NCBI GenBank assembly: GCA_022709735.1
Contig: JAKLIG010000001.1
Span: forward strand, 84,135 to 128,585
Direction of reading: 5' to 3'
DNA length: 44,451 nt
Origin: Patescibacteria group bacterium
GTDB taxonomy: Bacteria > Patescibacteriota > Minisyncoccia > Moranbacterales > UBA2206
Of the stretch, positions 16,213 through 25,500 are shown piece after piece (position 1 is the first letter of the stretch; every line of letters starts with the position of its first letter). The notes beneath the pieces were generated by a model that saw only the letters and a list, made by a program, of their open reading frames with translations, made no database searches and was not told where the DNA came from. Made by a program: the position numbers and the translations under genes.

Positions 16213-17565
16213 ATGGTTATCAAAAAAATTTCTAAAAAATCTAAAATTGAAAAGCCCAAAGAAGAGCCTCTGGTTTTGCAAACACTTCGCGGAATGAAGG
16301 ATATTTTGCCAGTTGATCAGCCGTATTGGGAACAAGCCCGAAGAATGACGGAAAAATTAGCGCGCGATTATGGATTTTCAAGACTCGACACTCCGATTGT
16401 CGAATTTTCCAATCTTTTCACCAGAAGCATCGGAGAAGGCACGGATATTGTGGAAAAAGAAATGTATAATTTTTTGACTCGCGGAGGAGACAAAGTGGCG
16501 CTTCGCCCAGAACTTACGGCTGGAAATTGCCGAAGCTATATTCAAAATGGGATGCATCTTCAACCAAAGCCGGTAAAGATTTTTTCAACTGGTCCGGTTT
16601 ATCGCTATGACAGACCGCAAGAAGGACGATATCGCGAACACTATCAAGCAAATTTTGACGCCTATGGCGAACAAGATCCGATTCTTGACGCGCAAATGAT
16701 TCAAATCGCTCATCGGTTGGTTCAAGCGCTTGGGATAAAAACAGTCCAGATGCAAGTTAATTCAATTGGTTGCCCGGCTTGTCGAAAAGATTATAAAGAA
16801 CTTTTGGTAAATTATTTGGAATCAAAAAAACTCAAGCTTTGCCAGGATTGCAAAAGAAGAATGCAAGCAAATCCTTTGCGTGTTTTAGATTGCAAAGAGG
16901 ACAAATGTTCGCAGGTAGCAGCGCTCGCGCCTCAATCCGTTGATCACCTTTGCGAAGATTGTCGAAATCACTTCAAAACTCTTTTGGAATATTTAGATGA
17001 ACTCGATTTGCCGTATATAATCAATCCGCACTTGGTTCGCGGTCTGGATTATTACACAAAAACTGTTTTTGAGATTTGGTCCAGCGCGGAAGAAGGCAAA
17101 AAATTGTCACTGGGTGGAGGTGGAAGATATGATCGGCTCATCAAAATGATGGGCGGGGAAGATACGCCGGCAATTGGTTTTGGAATTGGAATGGAGCGAA
17201 TAATATCGGAGATGAAAAGGGTGCAGGCCAAGCCGTATAAACCGCCACGCCCGAAAGTATTTTTGGCGCAACTTGGAAATTTGGCCAAAAAGAAAAGTTT
17301 GAAACTTTTTTCCGAGTTGGAAAAAAATGGAATTCTCACCGCCGAAAGTTTCGGCCGGGGAAGTTTGAAATCGCAACTTAAAGTGGCAAATAAGCTTGGC
17401 GTAGAAATTACCTTGATTTTAGGACAGAAAGAAACGCTGGACGGAACAGTAATTGTGAAAAATATGACAACCGGAGCGCAAGAAACTGTGAGCGCGGATA
17501 AATTGGTAGATTTGATCAAACGAAAATTGAAAGCGGATAATGTGGTAGTTTATCATAATGCATAA
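16213..17565 (+). CDS. hisS: Histidyl-tRNA synthetase
   Basis: The 450-residue class II synthetase has a short basic N-terminal extension before LRGMKDILP (25-33). Motif 2 lies in GPVYRYDRPQEGRYREHYQ (127-145), the HisA motif in LVRGLDYYT (274-282) and motif 3 in GIGMERI (324-330). Between them a Cys-rich insertion holds four pairs (Cys 187/190, 210/213, 227/232, 247/250), as in many bacterial HisRS proteins, probably binding zinc. The C-terminal part is the anticodon-binding domain. The HIT gene begins 6 bases after the stop. Confidence 0.97.
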   Translation: MVIKKISKKSKIEKPKEEPLVLQTLRGMKDILPVDQPYWEQARRMTEKLARDYGFSRLDTPIVEFSNLFTRSIGEGTDIVEKEMYNFLTRGGDKVALRPELTAGNCRSYIQNGMHLQPKPVKIFSTGPVYRYDRPQEGRYREHYQANFDAYGEQDPILDAQMIQIAHRLVQALGIKTVQMQVNSIGCPACRKDYKELLVNYLESKKLKLCQDCKRRMQANPLRVLDCKEDKCSQVAALAPQSVDHLCEDCRNHFKTLLEYLDELDLPYIINPHLVRGLDYYTKTVFEIWSSAEEGKKLSLGGGGRYDRLIKMMGGEDTPAIGFGIGMERIISEMKRVQAKPYKPPRPKVFLAQLGNLAKKKSLKLFSELEKNGILTAESFGRGSLKSQLKVANKLGVEITLILGQKETLDGTVIVKNMTTGAQETVSADKLVDLIKRKLKADNVVVYHNA

Positions 17566-17571
17566 CCATAT

Positions 17572-17919
17572 ATGGATTGTATTTTTTGCAAAATTATTAG
17601 CAAGGAAATTCAATCAGAAATTGTTTTTGAGGATGAAGATGTTTTTGCTTTCAAGGATATTCATCCAATCGCTCCTGTGCATATTCTGATTATTCCAAAA
17701 AAGCATATTGAAAGCATAAATGATCTGAAAGAAGAAGATACGAATCTTGTCGGAAAGATGATAATAGCTTCGAAAAAAATTGCCAAAGACTTTGACATAT
17801 CAGAAAAAGGGTATAAACTATTAATTCGAACGGGGGAGTGGGGAGGACAGGAAGTCCCGCATATTCATTTGCATTTGATTGGCGGAGCAAAACTTTATGA
17901 AGAAATAAGGCCGGAATAA
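17572..17919 (+). CDS. HIT family nucleotide-binding protein (Hint type)
   Basis: The 115-residue protein begins with DCIFCKIISKEI, the usual HINT opening, has the FKDIHPIAPVHILIIPKKHI strand region, and ends in the histidine triad HIHLHLIGG. Hint proteins hydrolyse aminoacyl-adenylates and purine nucleoside phosphoramidates in the cytoplasm. It follows hisS with a 6-base gap, so it is probably co-transcribed with the synthetase, which could fit removal of stray aminoacyl-AMP; this link is inference. Length and motif are normal. Confidence 0.95.
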   Translation: MDCIFCKIISKEIQSEIVFEDEDVFAFKDIHPIAPVHILIIPKKHIESINDLKEEDTNLVGKMIIASKKIAKDFDISEKGYKLLIRTGEWGGQEVPHIHLHLIGGAKLYEEIRPE

Positions 17920-17960
17920 TTTAGAAATTATAATTTTATAATAATAGATTGGAGGTTTCT

Positions 17961-18215
17961 ATGATTGAAGTAAAAAAGAAAGATCGCGAATCGTCAGAAA
18001 GTTTGATTCGAAGATTCAGCCGTCGCGTTCAACAGAGCGGTGTTTTGGTGCAAGCCAGAAGATCTCGCTTTCGCCGTGATGAAAAAAGCAAAAGAGAAAA
18101 AATTGCCGGCGCGATATATAAGGAAAAAGTGAAAAAAGTTGTAAATCGCCTCAAGAAAATGGGAAAATTCGACGAAGAAAATTTCAAGAATGTGAAGAAG
18201 AAGTTAATAAAATAG
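17961..18215 (+). CDS. rpsU: 30S ribosomal protein S21
   Basis: The ATG at 17961 follows the strong Shine-Dalgarno GGAGG by 6 bases; an in-frame TTG at 17949 overlaps that site and is rejected. The 84-residue protein is very basic and matches bS21: MIEVKKKDRESSESLIRRFSR at the N-terminus, then VQARRSRFRRDEKSKREK. S21 lies near the 16S 3' end and aids start selection on Shine-Dalgarno mRNAs. It is notable that this gene has a strong Shine-Dalgarno while most core genes here lack one. The C-terminus is somewhat longer than in E. coli. Confidence 0.93.
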   Translation: MIEVKKKDRESSESLIRRFSRRVQQSGVLVQARRSRFRRDEKSKREKIAGAIYKEKVKKVVNRLKKMGKFDEENFKNVKKKLIK

Positions 18216-18300
18216 GCGACCCGAATGACTCGAATTTTCATTCGAATGACTCGAATTCATTCGAATAATTCGGATGTCCATTCGTAAATTAGAGTCGCTT
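18215..18300. repeat. Gene-less copy of the GxxExxY-type palindromic element
   Basis: The left half (GGCGACCCGAATGACTCGAAT, 18215-about 18257) and right half (CATTCGAATAATTCGGATG to GAGTCGCTT, 18258-18300) are inverted with respect to each other. The right half matches the right arm at 6857-6900 with only a few differences. The element fills the rpsU-yqeY gap and starts at the rpsU stop. Confidence 0.8.
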
Positions 18301-18307
18301 TATAATT

Positions 18308-18757
18308 ATGTTAAAACAAAAAATTTTAGACGATTTGAAATCTGCTATGAAGTCGGGGGACACAGCTAAGCGCGATACTCTTCGAATGCTGGATTCAATG
18401 GTAAAAAACTGCGAAATCGAAAAGAAAAAAAGAGAAGAAGGACTCACAGACGAAGAAGTTCAAGAAGTGATTGCGCGAGCGATAAAACAAAGGAAGGACA
18501 GCGTTTCTCAATATGAAGCTGGTGGAAGGCCAGAATTGGCAGAAAAAGAAAACAAAGAAATAGAAATTCTTTCAGCTTATATGCCTCTCCAAATGAGTGA
18601 AGATGATGTCAGAAATGAAATTAAAAAAGTAATTGCCGAGATTGGAGCTGTCTCTAAGTCGGAGATGGGCAAAGTAATGGGCACAGCGATGAGTCGGCTC
18701 AAAGGAAAAACGGACGGAAATTTAGTCAAAAAAATCGTCGAGGAAGAATTGAAATAG
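18308..18757 (+). CDS. GatB/YqeY domain protein
   Basis: The 149-residue helical protein matches stand-alone YqeY: LKSAMKSGDTAKRDTLRML near the start, ARAIKQRKDSVSQYEAGGRPELAEKE in the middle, EIEILSAYMPLQMSEDDV, and GKVMGTAMSRLKGKTDG near the end. The fold is shared with the tRNA-interacting tail of amidotransferase subunit GatB, but the role of the stand-alone protein is not established. YqeY often neighbours rpsU, as here. A strong terminator follows (18764-18790). Confidence 0.94.
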   Translation: MLKQKILDDLKSAMKSGDTAKRDTLRMLDSMVKNCEIEKKKREEGLTDEEVQEVIARAIKQRKDSVSQYEAGGRPELAEKENKEIEILSAYMPLQMSEDDVRNEIKKVIAEIGAVSKSEMGKVMGTAMSRLKGKTDGNLVKKIVEEELK

Positions 18758-18763
18758 TTTTTG

Positions 18764-18790
18764 AAGCGCCCTTAGGGGCGCTTTATTTTA
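18764..18790 (+). terminator. Intrinsic terminator after yqeY
   Basis: AAGCGCCC (18764-18771) pairs with GGGCGCTT (18776-18783) around a TTAG loop, followed by ATTTTATTT. Confidence 0.8.
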
Positions 18791-18793
18791 TTT

Positions 18794-19237
18794 ATGAAAA
18801 TTGATTTTGATTTTAATGATCGAGAGAAAAGCGGAATTAAGAAAAAATTCCTATTTCAAGTTATTCAAAAAACTTTGTCAAATGAAGAATTTGGATATTT
18901 GAAAAATAAAAATATTTCAATCAGTTTCGCATCAGTGGACGGGAAAGAAATTGCGAGGATTAATAAGATATATCGAAAAAAAAATGTGGAGACGGATGTG
19001 CTTTCATTCTCGGAATATAAAAATCAAAAAGGGATAATTGGGGCTGGGGATAAGAACATATATCTTGGCGAGATAATTGTGTGCTATAATTATATAAAGA
19101 AATATACCAAGAAAGAAAAAAAGAATATGAAGCGCCAATTGGCGGAAATAATTTCTCATGGTTTGCTTCATCTTTTAGGTTTTAAGCATTCCAAGAAAAT
19201 GTTTGCGATTCAAAAGGAAGTTAGTTTTAGTTTTTAA
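18794..19237 (+). CDS. ybeY: Endoribonuclease YbeY
   Basis: The 147-residue metalloprotein has the zinc motif HGLLHLLGFKH (H-x3-H-x5-H), preceded by AEIISHG, and the upstream INKIYRKKNVETDVLSFS segment typical of YbeY (NxxYRxxxxxTDVLSF). YbeY acts in 16S rRNA 3'-end maturation and ribosome quality control. The end KKMFAIQKEVSFSF keeps the usual M...QxE after the His motif. It is followed 10 bases later by dgkA, the classic arrangement of ybeY with dgkA in Gram-positive and related genomes. Confidence 0.93.
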   Translation: MKIDFDFNDREKSGIKKKFLFQVIQKTLSNEEFGYLKNKNISISFASVDGKEIARINKIYRKKNVETDVLSFSEYKNQKGIIGAGDKNIYLGEIIVCYNYIKKYTKKEKKNMKRQLAEIISHGLLHLLGFKHSKKMFAIQKEVSFSF

Positions 19238-19247
19238 ATATAAAAAA

Positions 19248-19604
19248 ATGGCAAGAATAAAAGAATTTTTAAAAAGTTTCGCCAATGCTATGCGGGGCTT
19301 GAAGTATGCGATTAAGAATGAAAAAAATTTCCAGCACGAATTAATCGTAGCAATTTTAGCAGTCGGCGCGATGATTTATTTTCGTGTGACGAGGCTAGAA
19401 ATGATTGTGGTTGTTACGATGATTATGGCGGTCTTGGTTATGGAAATGTTAAATACTATAATAGAAAGAATTATCGATATTTTGAAGCCTAGTGTTCATC
19501 CTTACGCAAGGCTCATAAAAGATCTTATGGCAGCGAGCGTTCTTTTGACATCTATCCTAGCTCTCATTATCGGACTGGTAATATTTATTCCTCATATTTT
19601 TTAG
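19248..19604 (+). CDS. dgkA: Diacylglycerol/undecaprenol kinase, DgkA family
   Basis: The start is ATG 19248 (118 residues); an upstream in-frame alternative start would overlap ybeY. The protein shows the family core: FANAMRGLKYAIKNEKNFQHE at the N-terminus, then three membrane helices, with the catalytic segment EMLNTIIERIIDIL (cf. E(M/L)xNTAIExxxD) and ARLIKDLMAASVLL. Enzymes of this family phosphorylate diacylglycerol or undecaprenol; in walled bacteria outside Proteobacteria, undecaprenol is usual, which would feed the lipid carrier pool made with UppS. Substrate is inferred. Confidence 0.92.
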   Translation: MARIKEFLKSFANAMRGLKYAIKNEKNFQHELIVAILAVGAMIYFRVTRLEMIVVVTMIMAVLVMEMLNTIIERIIDILKPSVHPYARLIKDLMAASVLLTSILALIIGLVIFIPHIF

Positions 19605-19633
19605 AATAGAAAATTATGCTTGGCTGAAAAACT

Positions 19634-19662
19634 TTGCGGCCAATCGTATTTTATTGTATAAT
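19634..19662 (+). promoter_or_regulatory. Promoter of ftsA
   Basis: TTGCGG (19634-19639), 17 bases, then a perfect TATAAT (19657-19662), about 41 bases before the ftsA ATG. Confidence 0.6.
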
Positions 19663-19703
19663 TTAATTTACAGGGGTTTCAATAATCAATTAGTGTTTTT
19701 ATC

Positions 19704-20963
19704 ATGTCGAGAAAGAATATAATTTGTGGAATTGATGTCGGTTCTTCCAGTATTCGAACGGTCATCGCACAAACAATTTCGCCGGAAGAAAAACCAAGAA
19801 TTATCGGAGTAGGCACGGCCCCGTCTTTAGGCGTGCGAAAAGGAGTAATAGTGAACATTGAAGAAACTTTACAAGCAGTGAATGAATCTTTGGAAAAAGC
19901 TGAAAGAACAGCGGGCATAACTATCGACCGGGCAATTGTGAGCATTGGAGGCAATCATATTTCTTCCCAATATTCCAAAGGAGTGATTGCAGTCGGGCGA
20001 GCGGACGGCGAAGTGGTGGAGGACGACATTGAAAGAGTTATTGGCGCGGCGCAAGCAATTTCTGTTCCGGCGAATCGCGAAATAATTCATATCATTCCAA
20101 AAAGTTATTCTTTAGATGATCAGAAAAATATCAAAGATCCGCTAGGAATGAATGGCGTGCGCCTGGAAGTAGACGCGCTGATTATTGAAGGCTCAACGCC
20201 CTATATTAAAAATCTATCAAAATGTTTTGAACAAGCGAAAATTGATGTAGAAAATTTTGTATTGGCGCCTCTGGCATCCGCCAAGGCAACACTTACTAAA
20301 AGACAAAAAGAATTGGGCGTGGTACTCATTGATATCGGTGGCGGAACAACATCTTTGGCGGTTTTTGAAGAAGATGATCTGATTGCAAGTTCCATCATTC
20401 CGGTTGGTGGAAACCATATTACTAATGATATCGCGATCGGTCTTCGCACTTCCATTGATGTGGCGGAAAAAGTAAAAATAGAATTTGGTAGCGCGCTTCC
20501 TCGGGAAATCGGAAAAAAAGAAGACATAAATTTAGCGGAAATTGATTCCAGTGAAGAAGGAATAGTTTCTCGCCATCATGTGGCGGAAATAATCGAAGCC
20601 AGGCTTGAAGAAATTTTCAATTTAGTTAATAAAGAACTTAAAAATATTGGAAGGGACAAGTTGCTTCCAGCTGGTGCATTATTGGTGGGTGGAACAGCCA
20701 AGCTTCCCGGCGCGGTTGATTTGGCCAAGGAAGTTTTGGGACTACCGGCACAAACTGGTTTTCCCACTCCGCTTGGAGGGCTGGTGGATAAGGTTGATGA
20801 CCCATCCTTTGCCACAGTTATTGGGCTTTTAATTTGGGGTATAGAAGAAGGGCAAACAGGTGGCGCAATTAGTTCTTCTGGAAGAGTTTTAGGTAATTTA
20901 GCGAATCGTTTTGGTGGCAAAGCCGGAGAGATAAAAAAATGGATGGAAAAATTTCTGCCGTAA
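19704..20963 (+). CDS. ftsA: Cell division protein FtsA
   Basis: The 419-residue actin-like ATPase tethers FtsZ to the membrane. Visible features are the phosphate-1 motif CGIDVGSSSIRTVIA near the N-terminus, the SHS2 (1C) domain region with ERTAGITIDRAIVSIGG, the phosphate-2 motif VVLIDIGGGTTSLAVF, the adenosine motif GALLVGGTAKLPG, and a C-terminal amphipathic helix (AGEIKKWMEKFLP) that would bind the membrane. It directly precedes ftsZ, the usual order. Each gene has its own promoter here. Confidence 0.96.
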   Translation: MSRKNIICGIDVGSSSIRTVIAQTISPEEKPRIIGVGTAPSLGVRKGVIVNIEETLQAVNESLEKAERTAGITIDRAIVSIGGNHISSQYSKGVIAVGRADGEVVEDDIERVIGAAQAISVPANREIIHIIPKSYSLDDQKNIKDPLGMNGVRLEVDALIIEGSTPYIKNLSKCFEQAKIDVENFVLAPLASAKATLTKRQKELGVVLIDIGGGTTSLAVFEEDDLIASSIIPVGGNHITNDIAIGLRTSIDVAEKVKIEFGSALPREIGKKEDINLAEIDSSEEGIVSRHHVAEIIEARLEEIFNLVNKELKNIGRDKLLPAGALLVGGTAKLPGAVDLAKEVLGLPAQTGFPTPLGGLVDKVDDPSFATVIGLLIWGIEEGQTGGAISSSGRVLGNLANRFGGKAGEIKKWMEKFLP

Positions 20964-20971
20964 ATTTGAAA

Positions 20972-20999
20972 TTGACGCTTTCACAGGGGGTGTTATAAT
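20972..20999 (+). promoter_or_regulatory. Distal promoter of ftsZ
   Basis: TTGACG (20972-20977), a 16-base spacer and TATAAT (20994-20999), just after the ftsA stop. Confidence 0.6.
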
Positions 21000-21044
21000 A
21001 AAAATAGGCTTTAAGTAAACAAAAATACAAAGGGGAATACTTAT

Positions 21045-21074
21045 TTGACACACACTAATTTGATGTGCTATATT
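21045..21074 (+). promoter_or_regulatory. Proximal promoter of ftsZ
   Basis: TTGACA (21045-21050), an 18-base spacer and TATATT (21069-21074), with a predicted start near 21081. An in-frame ATG at 21065 lies within this promoter and so cannot be the start used by this transcript. Confidence 0.65.
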
Positions 21075-21109
21075 TAGCTACTAATAAAATACTAAATTTT
21101 TATAAACAT

Positions 21110-22315
21110 ATGGCAGAAATAAAACCGCCTGTAGAAACTTTTGCAAGAATCAAAGTAGTCGGAGTGGGAGGCTCTGGCGGACACGCAATCAGCCGAATGA
21201 TTGATGCGAAACTTAAGGGCGTAGAATTTGTGGCGATCAATACTGACGCACAAGACTTGCATCATAACAAAGCTTCAGAAAAAGTTCATATTGGAAAAAA
21301 TTTGACCAAAGGATTGGGAGCCGGGATGAATCCGGATATTGGTCGGCAAGCAGCTGAAGAAAATCGCGATGAAATTCAAGAAGTTTTGAAAGGGGCGGAT
21401 ATGATTTTTGTCACTTGCGGACTTGGAGGCGGAACAGGTTCAGGCGCTGCTCCAATTGTAGCGGAAACTGCCAAAGAGTTGGGGATACTAACTGTAGCAG
21501 TTATCACTAAACCGTTTAGCTTTGAAGGTGCACAGCGAAGAGCGATTGCGGAAGAAGCATTGGAAAATTTGCGAGAACGAGTTGATACGCTCATCACAAT
21601 TCCTAATGACAAACTGCTTCAAATTATTGATAAAAAAACTACTCTTATAAATTCCTTTAAGATTGTAGATGATGTGCTTCGTCAAGGCGTGCAAGGAATT
21701 TCTGATTTAATTACAAAACCTGGAATAGTCAATGTTGACTTTGCTGATGTGAAAGCCATTATGTCCAACAGTGGATCAGCGCTTATGGGCATTGGAATTG
21801 GCGTTGGAGAAAATCGCTCCGCTGAAGCAGCCAAGGCTGCCATCAGTAGTCCGCTTCTCGAACTTTCTATTGATGGAGCGAAAGGCGTACTGTTTAATGT
21901 GAGCGGTTCATCTGATCTTACAATGCTTGAAATCAATGAAGCAGCCAATATCATCACTGAATCAATCGACCCGAATGCTAAGGTAATTTTTGGTGCGGTG
22001 GTAGACGAAACAATGAAAAAAGGAGAGATTCAGATTACAGTAGTAGCCACTGGCTTTGACGCGGACAGAGTGAAAGAATCTCCAATGGAAAAAATGTCTC
22101 GAATTACAATTGAAAATTCAAGAAAAAAAGAAGAAACTGAAGAAAAACCGAGAATAACTTTCCCAGAAAAATTCGAATCAAAAATGATAATTGAAGAAAA
22201 AATTCCGCCAAAACCTCAAAGAAATATTTTGCAGACGCAAAAAAACAAAGAACTGGAAGATGAAGATGACGAACTGGAAATCCCAGCTTTCATTCGAAGG
22301 AAGATGGGCAAATAA
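21110..22315 (+). CDS. ftsZ: Cell division protein FtsZ
   Basis: ATG 21110 is chosen because the proximal promoter overlaps the upstream in-frame ATG at 21065 and because MAEIKPPVETFARIKVVGVGG is the expected N-terminus. The 401-residue tubulin homologue forms the Z ring. It has the GTP-binding signature GGGTGSG (106-112), the catalytic T7 region (NVDFADVKAIM), a variable charged linker, and the C-terminal peptide EIPAFIRRKMGK that binds FtsA. It is followed by a strong terminator (22342-22375). Confidence 0.97.
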   Translation: MAEIKPPVETFARIKVVGVGGSGGHAISRMIDAKLKGVEFVAINTDAQDLHHNKASEKVHIGKNLTKGLGAGMNPDIGRQAAEENRDEIQEVLKGADMIFVTCGLGGGTGSGAAPIVAETAKELGILTVAVITKPFSFEGAQRRAIAEEALENLRERVDTLITIPNDKLLQIIDKKTTLINSFKIVDDVLRQGVQGISDLITKPGIVNVDFADVKAIMSNSGSALMGIGIGVGENRSAEAAKAAISSPLLELSIDGAKGVLFNVSGSSDLTMLEINEAANIITESIDPNAKVIFGAVVDETMKKGEIQITVVATGFDADRVKESPMEKMSRITIENSRKKEETEEKPRITFPEKFESKMIIEEKIPPKPQRNILQTQKNKELEDEDDELEIPAFIRRKMGK

Positions 22316-22341
22316 GGCTCAAAAATTATAAAAATATTTCA

Positions 22342-22375
22342 AAATAATCCCCGATTTTCGCGGGATTATTTTTTT
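22342..22375 (+). terminator. Intrinsic terminator of ftsZ
   Basis: AATAATCCC pairs with GGGATTATT and is followed by seven T residues. Confidence 0.85.
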
Positions 22376-22383
22376 ATTCAGAC

Positions 22384-22392
22384 TTATCCACA
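22384..22392 (+). promoter_or_regulatory. Consensus DnaA box
   Basis: TTATCCACA, a perfect match to the DnaA box, sits 17 bases before the -35 of the surface-protein gene. A second perfect box, with the same CAGTT extension, is at 25876-25884. These were the only two I noticed in the window. Confidence 0.5.
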
Positions 22393-22408
22393 GTTGGAAT
22401 TTGAAAAA

Positions 22409-22437
22409 TTTACAAAAGTCTGAAAATTTAGTATAAT
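22409..22437 (+). promoter_or_regulatory. Promoter of the Cys-rich surface-protein gene
   Basis: TTTACA (22409-22414), a 17-base spacer and TATAAT (22432-22437). The leader of about 60 bases includes a small hairpin, TGGA...TCCA near 22474-22488. Confidence 0.55.
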
Positions 22438-22504
22438 AAAAACATAATAAAATCTTTTAAAATTCACCCAGTGGAGCATTGTTCCATTAGGCAGAAATAA
22501 AAAA

Positions 22505-25500
22505 ATGAAAGAAAATAAAATTTTAATTAGCTTAGCAGTAGCTGTTTTTGGTTTGATTATTTTTGCAACTTCAGCTCAAGCCGCGCCAAGCTGCACAGGC
22601 TATGATGTGTCAGTCGCATCAGGAAATTATGTGTCTACTTCAATGATTGCAACGGGTGCAAATAGGGTATCTTGGGAATGCACTGACTTTGCTCCTTCTG
22701 GTTCTCTCACTGGCGATACTTTTAAATATACAAAAGGAAAAAAGGTTAGCCAAACAGGCGTGACGATTGAAACAGGAAAGCCACTCACTAGCAATTATAA
22801 ATATATTAATGAATCTGGAGTTGCGCAAAAGAGAGTTTGTAATTTTACTGTTTGGGCATTTAGTGATCCAAAAGTTACAAGCACTTGTACTGGTACAGTA
22901 ACGGTTAATCCACTTTCAAGTTCTGGCCAAGCGACAACTTTACCAAATTGCAAATTTACATATTATGCGGCAAGTATTCCTTCTGGTTCGAGAGTTTATA
23001 TTGATTGGGATTTCACTGGAGCTGACAAAGTGACTTTTGAATGTACTGATTTTGCTTGCAGTAATAATATTTGCACTTACAATAAAAATGGCCGAAAACA
23101 ACAAGGAGAGAATTGGCTTTCAGTTGCTCCAATAAAAAGTGATTGGAAGGTTGATAAGGTAGCTGCTACTTGGATTGGTGCCGGCACAGAATCTTGCAAA
23201 TTTACTGCTACAAATACAAAAGGATCGTCTACTTGCACTTCAGGCCCCCTAACAGTCAGGGCAACGGATTCTGCAACGGGCATTTGCGGAACAGCTGGTG
23301 GAAAAGTATATGGAAGCTCTGATACTAGTTTTGGTTCAGATACTTTTTGTTATGTCGGAAAATTGTCAAAAGAACCTCAATTTCCTTCGACACTTCCTAC
23401 TGCGGATACGGTATTTTGGTCTTGTGGAGGAGAAACTGGGATACAAAAAGTGAATTGCTCAGCCTCTAGAACTAGCACGACAAAACAAATAAATGGTGCC
23501 TGCGGAGTAGCACAGGGGAGCTATAGCGAAAGCGATTCTATTTTTCGTTCCCCTCAGAGCTTTTGTTCGGAAACACAAAAATTTTGCGCAAAAGGAACAA
23601 TTAAACAAATTGGTGAGACAGGGATAGGACAATCGACCTGGGCGTTAGATCCGAACAACGGCAATTCAATAGCTTTTCCAGAAAAAATGAGTTCTGTGAG
23701 TTGGATTTGCCAAGGATTAAATTGTCCAGCTAATGATACTAGTTGTAGTCCTAAGTGCACCGCGACTCGAGGAAATGTTACAAATACAGCAGATGAGTGC
23801 GGAACAGCTAATGGAAAAATCTATGAAAACAATGCAGGGTTTGGCAGTGATACTCTTTGCAAAAATTCCACGCCGGCAACTCCTAGTTTTGCGCCAAACG
23901 CCCAAGGATTTTTTATTGATGCTACTTGGACTTGCGGAGCTGGCACAGGAAAAGTTTCTTGTTCGGCGCATAAAAAAACCAGTTCATCTTGCGGAGCAGA
24001 AAGTGGAAAAAAATATTCTTCTAATTCATCTGCATTTGATTCAAATAATTTCTGTGCTCAAGGATACGAGTTGGTTGGTTCAATAATTCCTGATCTAAAT
24101 AAGACTGATAGTAGTGGAGGAATAACTTGGCAGTGCCAATCATCCTCGTGGCTTAAAAATATTTTCAATTGGTTGACTTTCGATGCTTTTTCTAAAAATG
24201 ATAAGGCAACTTGTTCTGCTTCTAAGGGCATGTCTTCTTTTCACAATTCAGAAACTTTAGTGAGTTGTGGTGCAGCAGCTAAAAATTACCCATTAGCGAC
24301 TCAAGCCGAAGTTCCAATTGCTAATGGATTATGTAGTATTAATGGAGTATCAAGCACCGGTGAAATATCGCCGAAATTTGGCAGTGATTCTGCAAAACCT
24401 AATGAAGCTACTTGGAATTGTATTAATAAAAATAATATTGAAGATGTAAAATCTTGCACAGCTACTCGGGGCGCGGTTAATACAACATCTGAAGAAAGTA
24501 AGCCCTCGCTTCCAAAACCGATTGTTGGTATATGCGGAAGCGCAGCTAAAACTTATTCAGCAGGTGCACCAGGTTTTGGAAATGACACTTTTTGCAAATT
24601 CGGAGATCCTACTCCGGGCGCTCCTGAATTTCCTAAAAGCACAACCGGCTATATTTCGGTATGGCGCTGCCCGATTGGCCTAAACAGTCCGGTGCGTGTT
24701 TTGTGCACAGCCTGCAGGAATAAGGTTTCAGCTAATGGATCTAATTCTTGCAAAGCAGGGGCAAAAACAATAGCAGAAACAGAAACAGAAAATGGAACTG
24801 GAACTGGAACGACGATAGAAGATGCTGGAACTGGAATTGATGAAACTGAAAATTCTAGCACTGGAAATAGCGAAGATACAAGCACTGGCAGTAGTAATGA
24901 TGACAACACTGAGGAAGCCGGAACTAATGTGAACACAAATACTGGTGGCACTGGAACAAATAATAATATTGTTACTAATCCTGTCATTGGTAGTAATGAT
25001 AACTTCTGTGGGCCGGCGGCTAGAAAATATACCTGGAAAGAAACGGCTTTCGATAAGGGAGGATTTTGCAGTAGTCTTAGTCTTGGAGGAGCAAGAGGTG
25101 TTCCAGGAAAATTTATAGAACGAGGTCAAAGTGAAACTTGGTATTGCGTACATACAAATACAGGAGGTGAAAATGATAGTTATTCAGTTTGTAAAGCTAT
25201 GCGAGAAAATATTTGCACAGTCAGAAGCATTGGAGTTGTGAAGGGGATATGTGGTAGCGCAACAGGCGATTATTATTCAAACGAAACTGCTCTTCGGTCG
25301 GAATTTTGTAAATCTGGAAATCCCGAATTTTACTTTGGAGATAAGTCTGCCAGTATTAGTCAAGACGATATCTGCAATGGTTCTAAATTTCCTTTCCCTA
25401 CAGCTGATAGGCCAACGCAATGGACATGTGTAGGGAGTGAACCTCAATATAATTCAGGCCTTTGCACCGTTAAATACAAGGATTATTTTAAAGGAGAATG

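Noticed and set aside
24649-25153. Long minus-strand frames rich in Ser/Val/Pro opposite the Cys-rich gene.
   Set aside because: They are shadows of the Thr/Gly/Asn/Glu linker and repeats of the plus-strand protein, without start signals.
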